DNA from: Chlorobiota bacterium
Lineage (GTDB): Bacteria > Bacteroidota > Ignavibacteria > OLB7
Assembly (NCBI GenBank): GCA_016788565.1
Contig: JAEUSP010000115.1
Location: forward strand, 25,411-89,410
DNA length: 64,000 nucleotides
Direction: 5' to 3'
Both the position numbers and the translations under genes were made by a program. Shown here one piece after another: positions 62,659-64,000 of the stretch (positions are counted from its first letter, which is position 1; every line of letters begins with the position of its first letter). The notes below the pieces were generated by a model. The model ran no database searches and had not been told where the DNA came from. It worked only from the letters and a program-made list of their open reading frames with translations.

Positions 62659-63477
62659 ATGACAACATCATCAACGCCCGCCAAGCGGGTAACAACCCGC
62701 GCACTTCAGGAGATGAAGCAGAAGGGGACGCGCATTGCAGCTTTAACCGCCTACGACGCACTGATTGCCCGAGTTTTTGATGAAGCTGGGATTGACGTGC
62801 TGTTGGTGGGGGATTCCGTTGCCAATGTGGTGCAGGGCCACCAAACCACGCTTCCGGTAACGTTGGATGAGATCATCTACCACACAAAAGCCGTTACCCG
62901 TGGCGTGCAGCGCGCAATGGTTGTGGCCGATATGCCATTTATGAGCTATCAGGTGCGGGTGGATGAAGCGTTCCGCAATGCAGGGCGGATTATGAAGGAA
63001 ACCGATGCCAGCGCGGTGAAATTGGAAGGGGGAATCGAGTACGCCGAATCGGTCCGCCGGATGACCGCTTCCGGCATTCCGGTGATGGGGCATTTGGGAT
63101 TGCAACCGCAATCTATCCACCAGTATGGCGGCTACCGCCCACGCGGCACAACCGCCGATGAAGCCGAGAAAATTATTAGCGATGCCGAGGCGTTGGAGCA
63201 AGCCGGCGCGTTTGGCATTGTGCTGGAGAAAATTCCTGCCGAGCTTGCGCAGCGTGTCACCAACAAACTGACGATTCCAACAATTGGGATTGGGGCCGGG
63301 GCCGGATGTGATGGCCAGATTCTTGTGTACGCTGATATGCTTGGGCTAACGGTGGATTTCAACCCGCGATTTGTTCGCCGCTACGACCAGTTTGCCGACC
63401 GCGCCCGCGATGCCGCACGGCAGTATGCCGACGACATCCGCGCCGGCACCTTCCCCAATGAACATGAGAGTTATTGA
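62659..63477 (+). CDS. panB: 3-methyl-2-oxobutanoate hydroxymethyltransferase
   Basis: 272 aa, ATG at 62659. It transfers a hydroxymethyl group from methylene-tetrahydrofolate to ketoisovalerate, giving ketopantoate for pantothenate and CoA. Signatures: [24 protein letters not shown] (metal Asp in VGDS), [11 protein letters not shown] (second metal Asp), EGG near residue 120, [30 protein letters not shown] (catalytic Glu) and [21 protein letters not shown]. Complete in length. The next gene begins six bases later. panC is not in the window. Confidence 0.96.
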   Translation: MTTSSTPAKRVTTRALQEMKQKGTRIAALTAYDALIARVFDEAGIDVLLVGDSVANVVQGHQTTLPVTLDEIIYHTKAVTRGVQRAMVVADMPFMSYQVRVDEAFRNAGRIMKETDASAVKLEGGIEYAESVRRMTASGIPVMGHLGLQPQSIHQYGGYRPRGTTADEAEKIISDAEALEQAGAFGIVLEKIPAELAQRVTNKLTIPTIGIGAGAGCDGQILVYADMLGLTVDFNPRFVRRYDQFADRARDAARQYADDIRAGTFPNEHESY

Positions 63478-63483
63478 AGCACG

Positions 63484-63900
63484 ATGAACACACCAACCAA
63501 GCCAACGCTGGCCGCAGCCATTCTCCCCTTTCTGGCTGCGGCGATTGCCCTAACGATCGGTGCGTGTACCGATAATGGAGTCATCACCGACCCGCGCGAC
63601 ATTGTCTTCCCCGAATCGGACGTTAGCTACGGCCAACACGTGCAGCCGCTGTTCGACCTTAGTTGCGCCACCAGCGGCTGCCACGATGGCTACACCCAAG
63701 CCGCCGGATTGCGGCTGGAGACCTACGCCGATCTGTTCCAAAAACCGGGGATGGTCCGCCCGAACGACTCGGCCCGCAGCACCCTTCGGCTGGCAATGCG
63801 CGGCGTGACGGTGCTGCATCCCAGAATCGAGCCGCTGCTTACCGAAAACCAAGTGCGCGGCGTGGCAATCTGGATTCAGGAGGGGGCAAGCAATAATTGA
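63484..63900 (+). CDS. PSCyt1-like cytochrome c lipoprotein
   Basis: 138 aa, ATG at 63484, six bases after panB. The N-terminal signal ends in a lipobox (LTIGAC, Cys ~28), so it is probably a lipoprotein. The mature part has SYGQHVQPLFDLSCATSGCHDG: a C-x4-C-H haem motif, one residue longer than the usual C-x2-C-H, as in planctomycete-type PSCyt1 domains, followed by AGLRLETYADLF. This points to a single-haem membrane-attached electron carrier or small sensor. Its pairing with panB is probably chance. Confidence 0.8.
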   Translation: MNTPTKPTLAAAILPFLAAAIALTIGACTDNGVITDPRDIVFPESDVSYGQHVQPLFDLSCATSGCHDGYTQAAGLRLETYADLFQKPGMVRPNDSARSTLRLAMRGVTVLHPRIEPLLTENQVRGVAIWIQEGASNN

Positions 63901-63906
63901 TGGGGG

Positions 63907-64000
63907 GGCGGTGGTCGGGAGGCGGTGGTCGGGAGGCGGTGGTCGGGAGGCGGTGGTCGGGAGGCGGTGGTCGGGAGGCGGTGGTCGGGAGGCGGTGGTC
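63907..64000 (+). repeat. 14-base tandem repeat running off the window
   Basis: After GGCGGTGGTC at 63907-63916, six exact copies of GGGAGGCGGTGGTC fill 63917-64000, and the array continues beyond the window. The unit may be read as two heptamers (GGGAGGC and GGTGGTC). It starts within ten bases of a stop codon (63900), like the other arrays in the window. Confidence 0.9.

Noticed and set aside
62382..62780. A 132-codon plus-strand frame overlapping panB
   Set aside because: It overlaps the start of panB in a different frame, has no recognisable domain, and panB's motifs are unambiguous.
63907..64000. CRISPR array (regular repeats at the window end, and heptamer arrays elsewhere)
   Set aside because: Units are 7 or 14 bases, directly joined, with no variable spacers and no cas genes nearby.

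Overview
The window looks like a chromosomal segment of a Gram-negative bacterium from the Bacteroidota/Chlorobiota (FCB) group, most likely a Kapabacteria/Ignavibacteria-like lineage. Three things support this. There are many secreted proteins with type IX secretion (T9SS) C-terminal sorting domains. The proteins around them (SBBP repeats, choice-of-anchor D/ASH domains, Ycf48-like DGGKTW repeats, DUF3078, IgGFc-binding domain) are typical of that group. Good Shine-Dalgarno sequences (for example before rpmB and at 27885 and 16339) fit Chlorobi-like genomes better than Bacteroides-like ones. The assignment is an inference; there is no rRNA or tRNA in the window.

Layout. 1-6854: a giant SBBP/ASH surface protein (running off the left edge) translationally coupled to an OmpA-family protein. 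7260-11939: DUF885 peptidase-like protein, TsaC/Sua5, L28, a DedA membrane protein and a small acidic protein. 12263-17123: an ECF sigma factor, a Cys-rich secreted protein, a Ycf48-like T9SS protein and a DUF3078 protein, all on the minus strand. 17728-19484: SirB1-like and LOG-family proteins. 20402-22943: a second regulator / Cys-rich / T9SS unit whose regulator fuses an IS630-type helix-turn-helix to a LuxR domain. 23831-25714: penicillin-binding protein 2, flanked by a stray T9SS tail and a small transposase-like HTH gene. 26365-37678: a T9SS protein and four tail-fibre-like secreted proteins, including two giant paralogues (1469 and 1403 aa), with a divergent 1089-aa STAND/SARP-like regulator at 38115. 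41484-46533: purA, a STAS anti-sigma antagonist, secF and secD. 47523-53980: four consecutive T9SS cargo genes in an AT-rich stretch. 54099-59019: RecQ with an HTH tail, and a secreted protein with twelve D-x-x-G-N-D-x-Y repeats. 59470-61985: a coupled NodB-like deacetylase and GT4 glycosyltransferase. 62659-63900: panB and a PSCyt1-like haem lipoprotein.

Housekeeping genes (rpmB, purA, secDF, mrdA, recQ, panB, tsaC) alternate with surface-protein loci, each close to a different type of regulator (ECF sigma, LuxR composite, STAND/SARP). The best candidate for an undescribed system is the arrangement regulator -> Cys-rich secreted protein (shared C-x6-CC and C-x3-C pattern) -> DGGKTW-containing T9SS protein, which occurs twice (13245-17123 and 20402-22943).

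The intergenic DNA is crowded with small repeats: a ~118-bp element with inverted ends and an internal ATTCCC/GGGAAT hairpin (four copies plus a fragment), a REP family with eight copies, a second REP family, a ~205-bp repeat present twice, and heptanucleotide arrays (GTCAGTG)n and (GGCATTC)n that sit within about 15 bases of gene stop codons. In two cases the array supplies part or all of the stop codon. No CRISPR array, complete insertion sequence, prophage or tRNA was seen.
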